Shown here piece by piece: positions 10,441 through 20,639 of a stretch of DNA of 64,000 nucleotides. Origin of the DNA: Bretschneidera sinensis (lineage: Eukaryota; Streptophyta; Magnoliopsida; Brassicales; Akaniaceae). Where the stretch lies: NCBI GenBank assembly GCA_023935145.1, contig CM043697.1, forward strand, positions 44,598,501 through 44,662,500. Reading direction: 5' to 3'. How positions within the stretch are numbered: the first letter of the stretch is position 1; each line of letters starts with the position of its first letter. Both the position numbers and the translations under genes were made by a program. Under the pieces are notes generated by a model that did not search any database, was not told the origin of the DNA, and saw nothing but the letters and a program-made list of their open reading frames with translations.

Positions 10441-11843
10441 CTGAAGACGTAAAACTTAGCACTCATGGGAGGCACCCGATAATACATCCTTTAATTCTAG
10501 TATTTTTTTTTATTTATCGTTAGTATTTATTTTTATTTAACTGTTTATTATTAGTATTTCTTTTTTTTCGGCACAATGTTTGTTTTTCTTTTTCAGGAAC
10601 ATAGTGCGTGCATCCAGTTCAAGTTTGGGGGTGTGCTACAAGCCATGCCAGCTATTTAGTTCTTTATCTCCCAGGTCAGATCTTTCTATGTCACTCACAC
10701 ATTGGGGATAATGTGTACATTAAGTTTGGGGGTATGGGAGACACAATTCACACACTATGTCCCAATTTTTTTTAGTATTATTGAAAAGATAAATGCATGT
10801 TCATTTTGTTTTAAAGATTTTGGTTGATTTAAAATAAATATTATGATAAAACTTCATCAGTAAGCTTAAAATCTATAACACATAATCTAGTAATAAGAGT
10901 TTTAATAGTTTAATTACCTATCTTAAGGCACTTAAGAATTCATAAGTTTGATCCAAATCTGACACGAGCACATTAGCACATAATTGTATGAGGTATGACA
11001 TATAATTTTTACGTATATGTTTTCATAACCTAACTGTAATCGGATAACTTGTTAGAAGAACACTTTGGCATAGAAAAATAGAAAAAATGATTATTGCATA
11101 AAAAGAGAAAATAAAATGCTCATAATGATCATTAAATGAACTTTCCACTAAGTAATTGGACCTCTTGCCTCAGTAAGCAGTGAGTGTTCACGTCAAAAGG
11201 TGGGAATTATGCAAATAATGATCATTAAAATTTTCACTGAGTAACTGGACCTCTTGCTTCAGTAAGTAGTGAGTGTTCAAGTCAAAAGGTGGAAATTTTG
11301 CTTGGAGGCATTAAGACCAGTTAGTTCCATAGTCTTTTTGACTCGAGTTAGTAAGTCCTTAAGGGTGTCTTTACACCTAATGCCCTAAAACCATCTGGTT
11401 TGGGAGTCATTGACTAAACACTTGCTACATGGGTCAATTAGAAAGCTTAATGGAACTCAACGTGGCAAAAATCTCATGATGAAAAAAAGAGAAAAGAAAT
11501 AAAGACTATGCCATTATTGTTCATTCTGATAGGAAATTCGATGAATGAAAGGACACCGAAACACTATATATTAAAATTATTTGGAAGCTTCATCTTTTAT
11601 GTGCTAATTCATCACACACCAAATCAAACTTGTGAGGCCTTGAACCAACCTTGTGTAAGTAACTTGAACTTTTAAAACCCTTATTCATTGCAAAGATGTG
11701 TTTTTATTATAAGCTTACTCATGAACAATCATCATGGTTTTATGTGTAACCCAAATTTTTGGATGTCATGAAGAATGAATTTATCTTTGATTTTGTTTTT
11801 ATATAGTTTTTCGTTTTGTATTGCTAGGGGACTAGCAATATGT
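10441..11843 (+). other. Athila 3' untranslated region
   Basis: A long AT-rich non-coding stretch before the 3' LTR. It holds a 93-bp tandem duplication (11,122-11,301) and two copies of a polypurine-tract-like motif (near 10,620 and 10,724) in addition to the one used next to the LTR. No ORF of note. Confidence 0.6.
11122..11301 (+). repeat. 93-bp tandem repeat, two copies
   Basis: The unit starting ataatgatcattaaa at 11,122 repeats at 11,215. Both contain a phrase beginning ggacctcttgc and a phrase tcagtaagYagtgagtgttca. The two copies differ at several bases. It lies in the 3' untranslated part of the Athila element. Confidence 0.8.
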
Positions 11844-11856
11844 AAGTTTGGGGGTG
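11844..11856 (+). promoter_or_regulatory. Polypurine tract of the Athila element
   Basis: AAGTTTGGGGGTG lies directly before the 3' LTR start at 11,857. This is the expected place and type of the primer for plus-strand DNA synthesis in Athila elements. Confidence 0.7.
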
Positions 11857-13138
11857 TGATAAGTGCTTAAATAGTCATATTTAAGCCCCTTAATTTACAC
11901 TTGTTAGGCTATTTGTTTATGTATTATAGTAGATTCTACTTTATTTTTGTGTTTTCTGTGTTTTCATAGGTCTTTGAAGAAAAGATGACATTTTGGAGCT
12001 CTAAGGAAGAAAAAGTGAAGATCTGGAACCAGCTAGGTGCACTCGAACGCACCTCCCCTAAGATCGAATGCACAAGCACTCGTGTGCACACCTAGAAGGC
12101 TCGAGCACACCCATGCGCTCGAGTGTAGAAGCACGCGATCGAGCGCACACACACACAAAGGCGGCAGAGCCAGTTTTGGAAAGATGTCTTCGGGTCTTAT
12201 TTTGGAAATTAGGGTTCGAGACATTCTTAGAACCTTATATATAGGCTTGTAAAACACAGAAACTATACTTTTGATTTCACTTTGCTTTTGTAAAGCTTTG
12301 GAGAGGAATTAACGACTCATCTCAACAGTATTCTTCGGGTTTTATCTTTTCTATTTAGTTTATGTTATGATGATGTTTATCATAAACAACATATGTAACT
12401 AACTTCTTAATTGGGCTCGATTGAAGCCCTAATTATGCTTTTTCGTATATATAATTATTGATTGCCTTTGCAAAGAGCCATGTTATGATGCTTTAATTGA
12501 TTAATACCTGTTTTATTGAATTCTTTACATGTGTGTAACTGATCAACGTATGCATATGGTATGGATTAGTTAATTAGATCAATTTGGATGACCGAGTCCT
12601 AGGTCTGACAATAGTAACAAAAGAAATCCACGTCGGATTCTTGGGTTAATCAACATGAGAAACTGGGAGTATACAACATACCATAGGTCTCGTGTGGTTG
12701 TCGATTTCCACAAACCTCATGCTCTTTTAAGGAACAACTTAGTATACACCATGCTAAATCCCTTAAGAAAAAAAAGAATTAGAGTATACACCATGCCTAA
12801 CTCGTTGCTTAGGGAGATCAATAGCTTAAAGAGTGGACCAAGCCCTTAGGTTGACAACCATTAGGTATTCATAGTAGGGCTAGAGCATTGGCACATTATT
12901 TATTGGGAAAGTATAATTAGTGGTGGATATTAAAGCCCTATGTTCTTATCATTATCAATCTAGACTCAACATTTATTTCTATCATTTTACCCTGTGAAAC
13001 TGATTCTAAAACGAAATTCACTAATCCTTGTGGAGATGATCTCGCACTTACACACTATGCTACTATTGACCTTGTGCACTTGTAAGTAAACCAAGTTAAA
13101 TTATTTGCTTAATAATTTAGGTAGATAAATGCACAATA
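11857..13138 (+). repeat. Athila 3' LTR
   Basis: Matches the 5' LTR from TGATAAGTG to the end, which here reads CACAATA instead of CACAACA (the terminal CA mutated to TA). TATA box at about 12,236-12,245. The two LTRs differ by scattered substitutions and small indels, so the insertion is not very recent. Confidence 0.9.
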
Positions 13139-13673
13139 AGCATCCGGAAGTTCAGCGGGAGGGGGGCCTTAAGGACTTCATGAGTGAAGGGAGGGTCCTG
13201 GACGTTGAGCTCGTCCATGATACTACATTTACGACCTTTGAGTGCTTCGTTAATTCATCCTTCTATGTCCTCTATTTGCTTACCGAGGCCCTCACTGCTC
13301 TCGGATGAGGGTCTTTCTCTGGACTTGGCGATCTAGGGCAAGGAGAACTCCGTTGTGGAACAGTCGTCGACGGGGGGCCTACGGTTGGCCGAGCTGGAAT
13401 GGATGGGGTCTAGCAGTGACGGTGTGGGAGAAGGCTGATGAGCCCCTCTGTGGACCTCGACGGCCAGTCATGAGAGTTCTACGAACTGTGCTTTAAGCGT
13501 AGCCATGTTAGGACGGGCGTCAGATTCGACTGAGTAACCTGATTCGGACCGATAGGTGTGAGTACTAGCCCCAGCTGTTCCTTAACCGGTGTCCCTGGCG
13601 GTGTGTTTAGGTGGCATGGCAACAGAGGAGTTTTTTGGATTTCTTCACTTTTACCGTTTAGCGAGAGATGGTG
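13139..13673 (-). pseudogene. Tat element gag, N-terminal half
   Basis: On the minus strand this part reads toward the Athila junction and ends with PFTHEVLKAPLPLNFR, a typical Tat gag phrase. The next codons of the same protein lie at 5,042 and below. The frame is preserved across the junction if one copy of the target duplication is removed. Upstream parts have stops. It begins just after the primer-binding site. Confidence 0.7.
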
Positions 13674-13693
13674 GTTTCCTACGGACAGTGTCA
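13674..13693 (-). promoter_or_regulatory. Primer-binding site of the Tat element, decayed
   Basis: On the minus strand the sequence TGACACTGTCCGTAGGAAA follows GACATCAACAGAT. Common plant Ty3 primer sites have TGGCGCCGTCTGTGGGAA in this place. The differences are mostly C-to-T or G-to-A changes, as expected from decay of methylated cytosines. Confidence 0.6.
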
Positions 13694-13694
13694 A

Positions 13695-14194
13695 TCTGTT
13701 GATGTCAAACACATGTTCACTGAGCTAGAGGCTGGACCTCGAAGAAGCCTACAAAGAGGAGAAGAGGTGAGCTAGGGAGTCGCCGGAGGGAGTGTCTCCG
13801 AGGATGCTCCAAAGCTTTTGTTAGTGCAAGACAAGGTGTATGGGAATAACGGTGTTCCCTTTTTTTTTTGTTTAGAAGAATCTGATCGTTTTTGGAATGC
13901 TCACCTGAGTCTTTTTATAGGGTTTTGAGGTGACCTTTCACCCAGGGTGGTAGTGACGTGGAGGTCCAACTGAATGGGCAATGATGCCCATGAGGCCCAG
14001 CTGTGTTACCTTGTTGTCTTGGTCAGGGGCTATCCAAGCATGAGGCGGCCTTTATGTTAAGGGTGGTGTAACCAGGAGGGCGGTGGAGACATGGGGTCCA
14101 GCTGTCCGAGTATGGGTCATCCGCGTGTCGCCCTGCTGCCTATCCCTGGGATGATCCACGTGTCGTTTTCTTATTGGGTGTGTATTTTTTAGCA
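13695..14194 (-). repeat. Tat element 5' LTR (approximate limits)
   Basis: About 500 bp between the primer-binding site and the LINE. On the minus strand it starts TGCTAAAAAATACACACCC and contains a TATA box (CTATAAAAAG, about 13,912-13,921) in U3. The exact outer end could be 14,194 or 14,200. The matching 3' LTR is outside the window, so the limits cannot be confirmed here. Confidence 0.55.
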
Positions 14195-14196
14195 GT

Positions 14197-14430
14197 ATCA
14201 AATAGGAAAAATCAAGAGGCAGACCCATTAACCACCTTAGAAGTAAGAAATTTTTGGATATGATTAATGGTTGTAACCTTGTCGATTTGGGTTTCCACAA
14301 ACCTATTCCTACCTGGACCAACCTTCATGACCCCTAAGCCTGTATCAAACAACGCCTTAGGAAACCTTGATTAGATTTTATTATTTCCTAATTCTTGGGT
14401 TATCACTTTCCCAGAACTTTACCGGACTAT
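14197..14430 (+). pseudogene. LINE endonuclease C-terminal fragment
   Basis: The frame from 14,197 reads EKSRGRPINHLRSKKFLDMI, then NGCNLVDLGFHKPIPTWTN. FLDMIN...DLGF...TWTN is the conserved C-terminal part of the apurinic-like endonuclease that nicks target DNA in LINEs. A stop at 14,203-14,205 and frameshifts near 14,340-14,370 break it. Confidence 0.65.
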
Positions 14431-17270
14431 TTCCGTCTCTTCATCCTTCCCAACTGGCCTAATCCCTTTTGGGGGAATTTTTCTTTTTTAATTTCAACCC
14501 ATGTGGAACTCCCATCCTGATTTTCATGATCTGGTAAAAAACTTTAGGAAGGACAATCCAAATAATTTTGACCTTATTATTAAAGATTTCACTTCCTCTG
14601 TTTTGGATTGGAATAAAATTGTTTTTGGTAATGTTTTCAAAAATAAAAAAAAAACGAATCTTTGCCAGATTATTGGATGTGCAAAAAGTCCTTTCTTCCA
14701 ACCACTATGTCTTCCTTGACATCTTGGAGATTTATTCGATCAAGGAACATCAATCTATTTTAAGTCAAGAGAAAACTCTTTGGGCCATGAAACCTCGGAT
14801 TTCTTGTCTTACGGATGAAGATCTTAACACCAAGTTCTTCCATTCCTACACCCTTATCAGACACAGGAGGAACAAAATTTTGAGCCTCCTTAACAATTCT
14901 GGAAACTAGGTTTCCAGTCCTGCCAACATTAGTTCCTTTAATACATATCACTTCATGATTCTCTTTACCACTAACCTCGTGTTCCACCCAACCTCCCCCC
15001 CAACCCCTGGCCCTTTTTGGCTTATCACCTTTGGATCCATTTGTTCACTCATCTCTCATTGCTTTTCCATCTGACTAAGAAATTGAAGATGACCACTTCT
15101 CTCTTAAATCCTACAAAGCCCCAGGTTTAGATGGGTTTTATTCGGGATTCTATCAAGTTTATTGGGATGACATATACCTTTGCTTGTAACCCTATTAAAA
15201 AGATCTTTTCGGACTGGAAAATGAACCCTCTATTAAACAAAACCCCCATTTGCTTTATCCTTAATGTTGGATGTCTTGAGCGAATCACTCATTTTAGACC
15301 TATTAGTTTATGCTCTACAAGTTTCAAGATCATCTAAAAAATCCTTGTTAATCGTTTAAGACCTTTTCTTAATAAAATCTTCAATCCTCTCCAAACTAGT
15401 TTTATTCCTGGTTGGAAAGCTATTGATAATGTCATCATTGTCCAAGAACTTTTAAACACCGTTAAGAACAAAAAATAAAGAATGGTCTTATGGCTATCAA
15501 GCTCGATATTGAAAAAAGCTTACGACTGTCTTGAGTGGGGTTTCATTAGAGACATGTTGTCCTTCTTCAATTACCCCAAAGAGTAGATCTTTTTCATTAT
15601 GTCCTGCATCTGTTCTACTTATCTTACATTCCTTATCAATTGCTCTATGTCAGACTCCATCACCCCCTTTCGTGGGATTAGACAAGGAGACCCTCTTTTT
15701 CCCTATATCTTCATTCTTTGTTTGTAGTACCTTTCTACCCTCACCCATTCTGAACGTGACTCCCTTAATTGGAACCCAATTAGGATTATTAGGAATGACC
15801 CTAAAATTTCCCACACTTTGTTTGCGGATGACATCATGCTTTTCATGGTTGCTGATAAGAAATCGCAAGAGTCTTGAACTCCTTTTGTTCTATCTCGGGC
15901 AAAAAAATCAACGGGTTGAAATCTTCTGTCCTATTTTTTCCCAACCCGTTAGAGGGTTTTTGTGATGAGTTGGCCAACACTTTGGGGTTCTTCAAAACCT
16001 CTAACTTGGGCAATTACTTGGGTTTTTTTGCTCGGCCACGGTAAAGCCACCAAGAACTCTTTTAGTTTTGTGGTGGATAAAGTCTATGACCGGTTAGCGA
16101 GTTGGAAATCTAAGTTTTTTTCAATGGTTGGGAGAGCCACCCTCATTTATTCAGTTATGGAATCCATTCCATCTTATTACATGTAATGTGTTGCCTTCTC
16201 CAAGTCCATCTGTGATGATCTTGATCGGATTAATAGGAACTTCTTGTTGGGATCCACAAGGAAAAAAGGAAAAGTCATCTTTGCAATTGGAATGTGATTA
16301 CTAAACCCAAAAAACAAGACGGGCTTGGTCTGAAAAAATGCAAACTAAAAAACACATCTTTAATGACCAAACTGAATTGGTGTCTTCCTAAGGAATAATA
16401 AGGAACTTGGACTAAATGTCTCATTTCCAAATATATTGACTTTTTCTCTCATCACAGAAGGCCCAGGAAAAACAATATGTCGGTTACTTGGCATAGTTTG
16501 AAAAAAAAGGTGGGATATATTTGAAAAGGAATTGAAATAGTCCGTTAAAAATGGTGCCTCCATTCATTTCTGGTTTGATAACTTCTTGGGAGATAACCCT
16601 TTTAGAACGAAGATCTATGGACCTCTTACTTTGGAAGAGGATAACATGGTTCTTAGGGATCTTTGAGATAACAATTTATGTTGGGACCTGAGCCGTATTT
16701 CTTTTAACCTTCCTCCGACCATCTCTAGTTGCATCCATGCTATCCCCTTCCCCCTTAGTTCAAATGCCCAGGACACTCTTTTCTGGAGTCCGTTGAGTAA
16801 TGGGAAATTTAGCCTCAATTCGACTTACAACCTCATGGAGGATAGCCAACAATCTCTCAACCTTGGCTAGATTTGGAAAGCCATTTCTTTTTTTCGAAAC
16901 CAATTTTTTGTTTGGCGCTGTGTCAATAATGCCTTGGCTACGAAATCAGTCCTTAAAGCCTGAAATCTGCTACCTAATGATGCTTGTGATCTTTGTTATC
17001 AACATGAATCTATTTTACATATTATTAGATATTGTTTTTGGGCCAAACTTGTTTGGCAATGTTGGGATTGTTCTTTCTTTGGTTTTTTTTTTTACTCTCC
17101 TAATATTGTTCATCCAAAAACATCCTTTAATATCCCTTGGTTCACCATTTTTATTGCCTGTGGTGTTGTGATTTGGCAAAGCAAAAATAAGAGACTTTTT
17201 GTTAACCAACGTACTAACCTCCAAAATTTTCTTGCGGACTGTAAGTTCAAAGCCATTGAGTTTTTTCACT
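14430..17270 (+). pseudogene. LINE reverse transcriptase and zinc-finger region
   Basis: RT phrases appear in different frames: a helix KIVFGNVFKNKKK near 14,620, LDGFYSGFYQVYWDD-like near 15,130, FRPISLCSTSFKII at 15,290-15,337, NVIIVQEL near 15,430, FRGIRQGDPLFPYIF near 15,670, and the catalytic FADDIMLF near 15,826. The F-A-D-D box is intact. Downstream are the LINE connection region (AIDKVYDRLASWKSKFFSMVGRA-type) at 16,060-16,180 and a zf-RVT region with CDLCYQHE near 16,980. The RT copies element RNA at the nicked target. At least ten breaks separate these parts. Confidence 0.75.
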
Positions 17271-17800
17271 TTGGTTCATCTGGCTTAAAATTTTTAACCC
17301 CTAAAACTATGGCTATTAATTGGACGCCTCCTGATTTTAATTGAGTTTGTTTAAATTCAGTTGGATCTTCCTTGTTTAACTCCAATCTTGTCGGCTCTGG
17401 TTGTATCTTGCGAGATAACAATGGGAAGTGGATATTGGGTTGTTCTAGACATGTGGACTGTATGGATAGCCTCACGGCTGAATTTTGGAGCCTTAGAGAC
17501 GGCCTCTAGCTTGCCAAAGACCTCAAAATCTCTAATCTCTTGATTCAAGTGGATGTCCAAAACATTGTAACACTTCTCTCAGATATGGATACAAATCTTC
17601 ATCCTAATGGAGCTATTATTTCTTACTGCAGGTCCCTTCTCCAATCTTTCCATAACTTGAAGAATAACTACTGTTACAGGGAGGCTAACAGGGTGGATGA
17701 GGCTCTTGCTAGAAAAGGAAGCTATTTTGCTTGTAATTCTATTTTGTTTTTTAATTTCCTTTCGGGGGATTTGGTTAATCTCGTTGCATTTGACGCTTAG
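17271..17800 (+). pseudogene. LINE RNase H domain
   Basis: Frames here read INWTPPDFN, GSGCILRDNNGKW, DSLTAEFWSLRDGLQLAKDL, LIQVDVQNIVTLL and a final REANRVDEALARKGSY. This is the plant RVT_3/RNase H domain that ends many L1 elements. The acidic residues D (VD), E (AEFW) and D (QVD) are visible. A stop at 17,342 and frame changes break the front. It ends in a TAG at 17,798-17,800, followed by a 3' UTR and an A-rich tail. Confidence 0.75.
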
Positions 17801-17889
17801 GGAGGTTGCCTCCCAAGGTCTGTAAGAGCCTATTGTTGTTTTAATAATATCTCATTTTTCAACCAAAAAAAACGGCAATAAAAAGGGAG

Positions 17890-18020
17890 AGGAGAAATTC
17901 TTAAGAATTTCGAAAGCATAAAGAATTTATGTACCTAAAGCATTTTTAATCATTCATCTCAATGCTTAAAAAAACTTGTGACACATAAATTTTTTATGTA
18001 CCAAATTTTTTAAAGAATTC
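17890..18020. repeat. AT-rich imperfect inverted repeat
   Basis: The left part (attcttaagaatttc, then cataaagaatttatgtacc) faces a right part (cataaattttttatgtacc, then ttaaagaattctt). The two arms could fold back. It may be a small MITE remnant, but target duplications are not clear. Confidence 0.35.
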
Positions 18021-18370
18021 TTCGTGCAAGACAATCCTCCTTAAACTGCAACGCTCTTGTCACCATTAAAGAATTAGTTTCAATTAAAACAACCTTGTTG
18101 AAACCAGCATCACAAGCTAAGAATATATAGGCCATCTAACACACCGCCTTAGCTTCCATAACATTCACACCATTGAGCATGTCACGTAGAAGTCATTGCT
18201 GCCATCACAAAACCAGTGGTATCACAAATCACAATCCCAATGCAAACGAATCTGAATATCTAGAATTATCTTGCGATCCACCAACTTGGACTTAATAGGA
18301 ATGACATCTCTAGCAGCTCGTTTAAAAAAATGGTGCATCTTAATAGGGAAAGACTGAGAATAAACCTGCG
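17990..18370 (-). pseudogene. LINE RNase H-like fragment
   Basis: The minus strand reads, across frameshifts, TTGFVMAAMTST, then VMEAKAVC, MAYIFLACDAGFNKVVLIET and NSLMVTRALQFKED. The order E-A-K-A, then an E-T-N-S strand, resembles the RVT_3 RNase H domain of plant LINEs. It is on the strand opposite to the LINE on its left, so it comes from another element. No tail or target duplication found. Confidence 0.5.
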
Positions 18371-18639
18371 ACAGAAAAGATGAATTTGAGTGCTCTGACA
18401 ACTAAATTGCAACTATTTGGTGTCATATTTGTACTTCAGTATGTATATTAGATATTACTAGGGTGAAAATTAACAACATTAATTTTAAACATCTACAACA
18501 AATAAAACAAGAAAATTATGTATATAGTCTTATATTTATAATTAAAAAATTATAAATATATGCACCCTCGAAACGATTTCATCCTTAATAATTTTTAATA
18601 ATTAACGTTCTCACGCTCTCACTTTCGCACTTGCTCACT

Positions 18640-19020
18640 GATCTTGTATCCTAATCCACATATACTATACAAAAGTCTCTAACATCTCTGAATATATTAT
18701 ATATTCTCTTTTAGAATATTTGTGGCGCATTACATAATCCAAAAGGCATAACTTTATATTTGTAATGACCTTGAGGAGCACTAAAAGCAGTTAGTGGGAT
18801 TGACTCTTCTTCTATTTTTATTTTCCAATATCCAGACTTGCAATCAAACTTACTAAATATATTAGCACCTTAGATACTATTTAAAAATACTTCTTTATTA
18901 TGTAGGTAATATCTATCAAACTTAGTTGCTTGATTTAGTGCTTTATAATTTATCACCATTATTGCTTTTCTTCTCTTTATTTCAGAATGATTTCTAACCA
19001 TAAATGCAGTAGAGCTATGT
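18640..19020 (-). pseudogene. Pararetroviral reverse transcriptase fragment
   Basis: Minus-strand fragments include FSKFDCKSGYW at about 18,830-18,865, the phrase IPLTAFSAPQGHY at about 18,770-18,800 and PFGLCNAP at about 18,735. These are the fingers/palm signatures shared by plant pararetroviruses and distinct from Ty3 elements in the surrounding DNA. The catalytic box is cut: YVD is followed by a stop near 18,645. Other stops lie upstream. Annotated only as a broken fossil. Confidence 0.75.
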
Positions 19021-19201
19021 GGTGATACATATAGTTGTATAAATCATTTCTCAAACTAGGAGTTCATATATTTGTTCTTTAAATTCCTTAATGTCATATG
19101 GCATATAAATCATAGGTTTTACTCTAATTACCTTCTTTAGGTAAGTTAATTATGTTTTTGTTCTAGCTTTGTCTCTGTCCCATAATTTTAAAGGATTATC
19201 G

Positions 19202-19393
19202 CTAAAGTTCTTTTATTTTTAACGTTATTTCTTCTAGAGATGGGGTTTTCTCTTTACTACTTTTCAGATTTTCTTGGTTGTAATGATCATTAATTTCTTT
19301 TATCCATTCTTCAAACTCACTTCCTTCGTCATTTTCTTCTATTTCACTATCTTCACCACGATTCCATGAAGTGTATTCTGATATAGTTTCCAT
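19202..19393 (-). pseudogene. Acidic linker of the pararetroviral polyprotein
   Basis: A 63-residue open minus-strand frame, very rich in Glu, Asp and Ser (GEDSEIEENDEGSEFEEW). It lies between protease and RT. Pararetroviral polyproteins often have acidic linkers here. No domain of its own. Confidence 0.45.
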
Positions 19394-19439
19394 AGGTAAT
19401 GGAGATAATGTTGCTTGTTTTTCGCTTACAAGTTAGATT

Positions 19440-19860
19440 TAAACCCAATAAGACATTTTTGTCTAACTTCTTTTAAGTATAGGAGTATGAACGAGAGGTG
19501 TTCTTAATTGAATATAATTATAATGTTGTACTAATGGTACACACATTTTCTGACCAAAGAAATTCCATAATTGTTCTACGACAAAAAACGTGGCATTCTA
19601 AAAAACGTGGCTATGTAGTTTAGTTCCACTGTTTGGTCATTAGATATTACAAGCTTTTTAGGTGATTCTTTTACCTAATATTTAGGAGGAAGAACCTTAT
19701 GTTATCCCAATGTGTAAGCAACTCCAGTGTCTACCAATGAAAATCAAATTTTATTTTATATAGGTGTTATTTTTGAAGTTTTAGTTCCATTCATCACCTT
19801 TTCTATTTTGTTAATCTCTTTCCGTGTGCATTCATAGACAGTTTGTTTTTGTTGTTCTAA
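19440..19860 (-). pseudogene. Pararetroviral aspartic protease fragment
   Basis: The minus strand reads a D-T-G triad (SLVDTGVAYT) encoded at about 19,715-19,740, preceded by a hydrophobic strand. The following region has the length expected of a retropepsin but carries stops. The gene order, between the zinc finger and RT, supports the call. Confidence 0.55.
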
Positions 19861-20639
19861 CCAATCTTGATAATGCAGGTTCTTTTTTCTTTTCCATTTA
19901 GGTATCCAATCATACTCTTGAACTACTGTCAACCTTTCTCTAATAGGTAACCATTAATTTTCCATATGGGGTCGTTAGACGTTCCATTTCCGTGGTAGCA
20001 ATAATTTTGTCAAGATATTGATTATACATCTTCTAATAACCATATTTAGGGATATGTAAATCCTTCCAAACTAAGTTTTTTGAGACTAGTCTCTAAGCAT
20101 GTCATGTCTCACTTTCTTATAGAACTGCATTAATAAGATGTTTCATAAAGCTTAGATTGCTAGTGAACAAATCTATAGGAAATTTTATAATGTATTATTT
20201 CTTTTTAGCATTTACATGTTTTTTGTTTGACGTTTGACCATGATGCTTTCATGAAGATTTATATCTTCTAGGCCTATGTGATAATGTAGATAAACATAAA
20301 ATATTATTAGACCATTATATAGGTTTGCATGTGCTACTATTATTAAGGTATCTTTAAGTTTACTATGAATGCAATCAAGAACACAAGCTAACACAGACAA
20401 ATCTATCCCCTTTTTTTATTTATTAATGGACATATTCCACTTGGATTGTCCAATATGAGTAAACTTATAACCACTTTTAATTAGCTTTTTAGGATTTAAT
20501 AGTGGAATCATTAAGCTTCATTCTTTAGTTTGTTCAACTCAAGTTACTTCTTCTATAGTGTCTATGCTAAACATAGTTTTTATGTTAAAAGTATATGCTT
20601 TATAAACTTAATTCTTTTTTCTTTCATTTAGTTTCCATT

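Larger units (their letters stand above)
5043..13138 (+). mobile_element. Athila-type Ty3 element, defective (RT and integrase missing), nested in Tat gag
   Basis: Two long direct LTRs (5,043-6,303 and 11,857-13,138) bracket a plus-strand interior: a tRNA-Asp-like primer-binding site, gag with a zinc knuckle, protease, a short linker, a post-pol region, then a polypurine tract. The tRNA-Asp-type primer site, gag style and long 3' region are those of Athila elements. No RT, RNase H or integrase is found between protease (ends 8,848) and the post-pol region. Flanks are GGCAT (5,038-5,042) and AGCAT (13,139-13,143), a 5-bp target duplication with one mismatch. The insertion point lies within the gag of the Tat element. 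Confidence 0.85.
1..14194 (-). mobile_element. Ty3/gypsy LTR retrotransposon, Tat lineage, decayed and interrupted
   Basis: Read on the minus strand, the order is 5' LTR (about 14,194-13,695), primer-binding site, gag, protease, RT remnant with RNase H, a second RNase H, then integrase ending at 799. An extra ORF on the opposite strand follows (202-599). The second RNase H after the normal one, plus an antisense ORF between pol and the 3' LTR, is the layout known for plant Tat/Grande-type elements. The 3' LTR is not seen and should lie left of the window. Gag is split by the Athila element at 5,043-13,138. Every coding part carries stops or frameshifts, so the copy is dead. The lineage call rests on domain order and motifs, not on a tree. 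Confidence 0.8.
14195..17880 (+). mobile_element. L1-type LINE (3' portion), decayed
   Basis: Plus-strand frames give, in order, the end of an endonuclease domain, a reverse transcriptase, a zinc-finger-like zf-RVT region, an RNase H domain, and an A-rich tail (17,868-17,885). This order is standard for plant L1 elements with an RNase H. Many stops and frameshifts are present. The left edge coincides with the outer end of the Tat LTR, so the missing 5' part may lie beyond the Tat element, left of the window, rather than being a normal 5' truncation. Confidence 0.8.
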
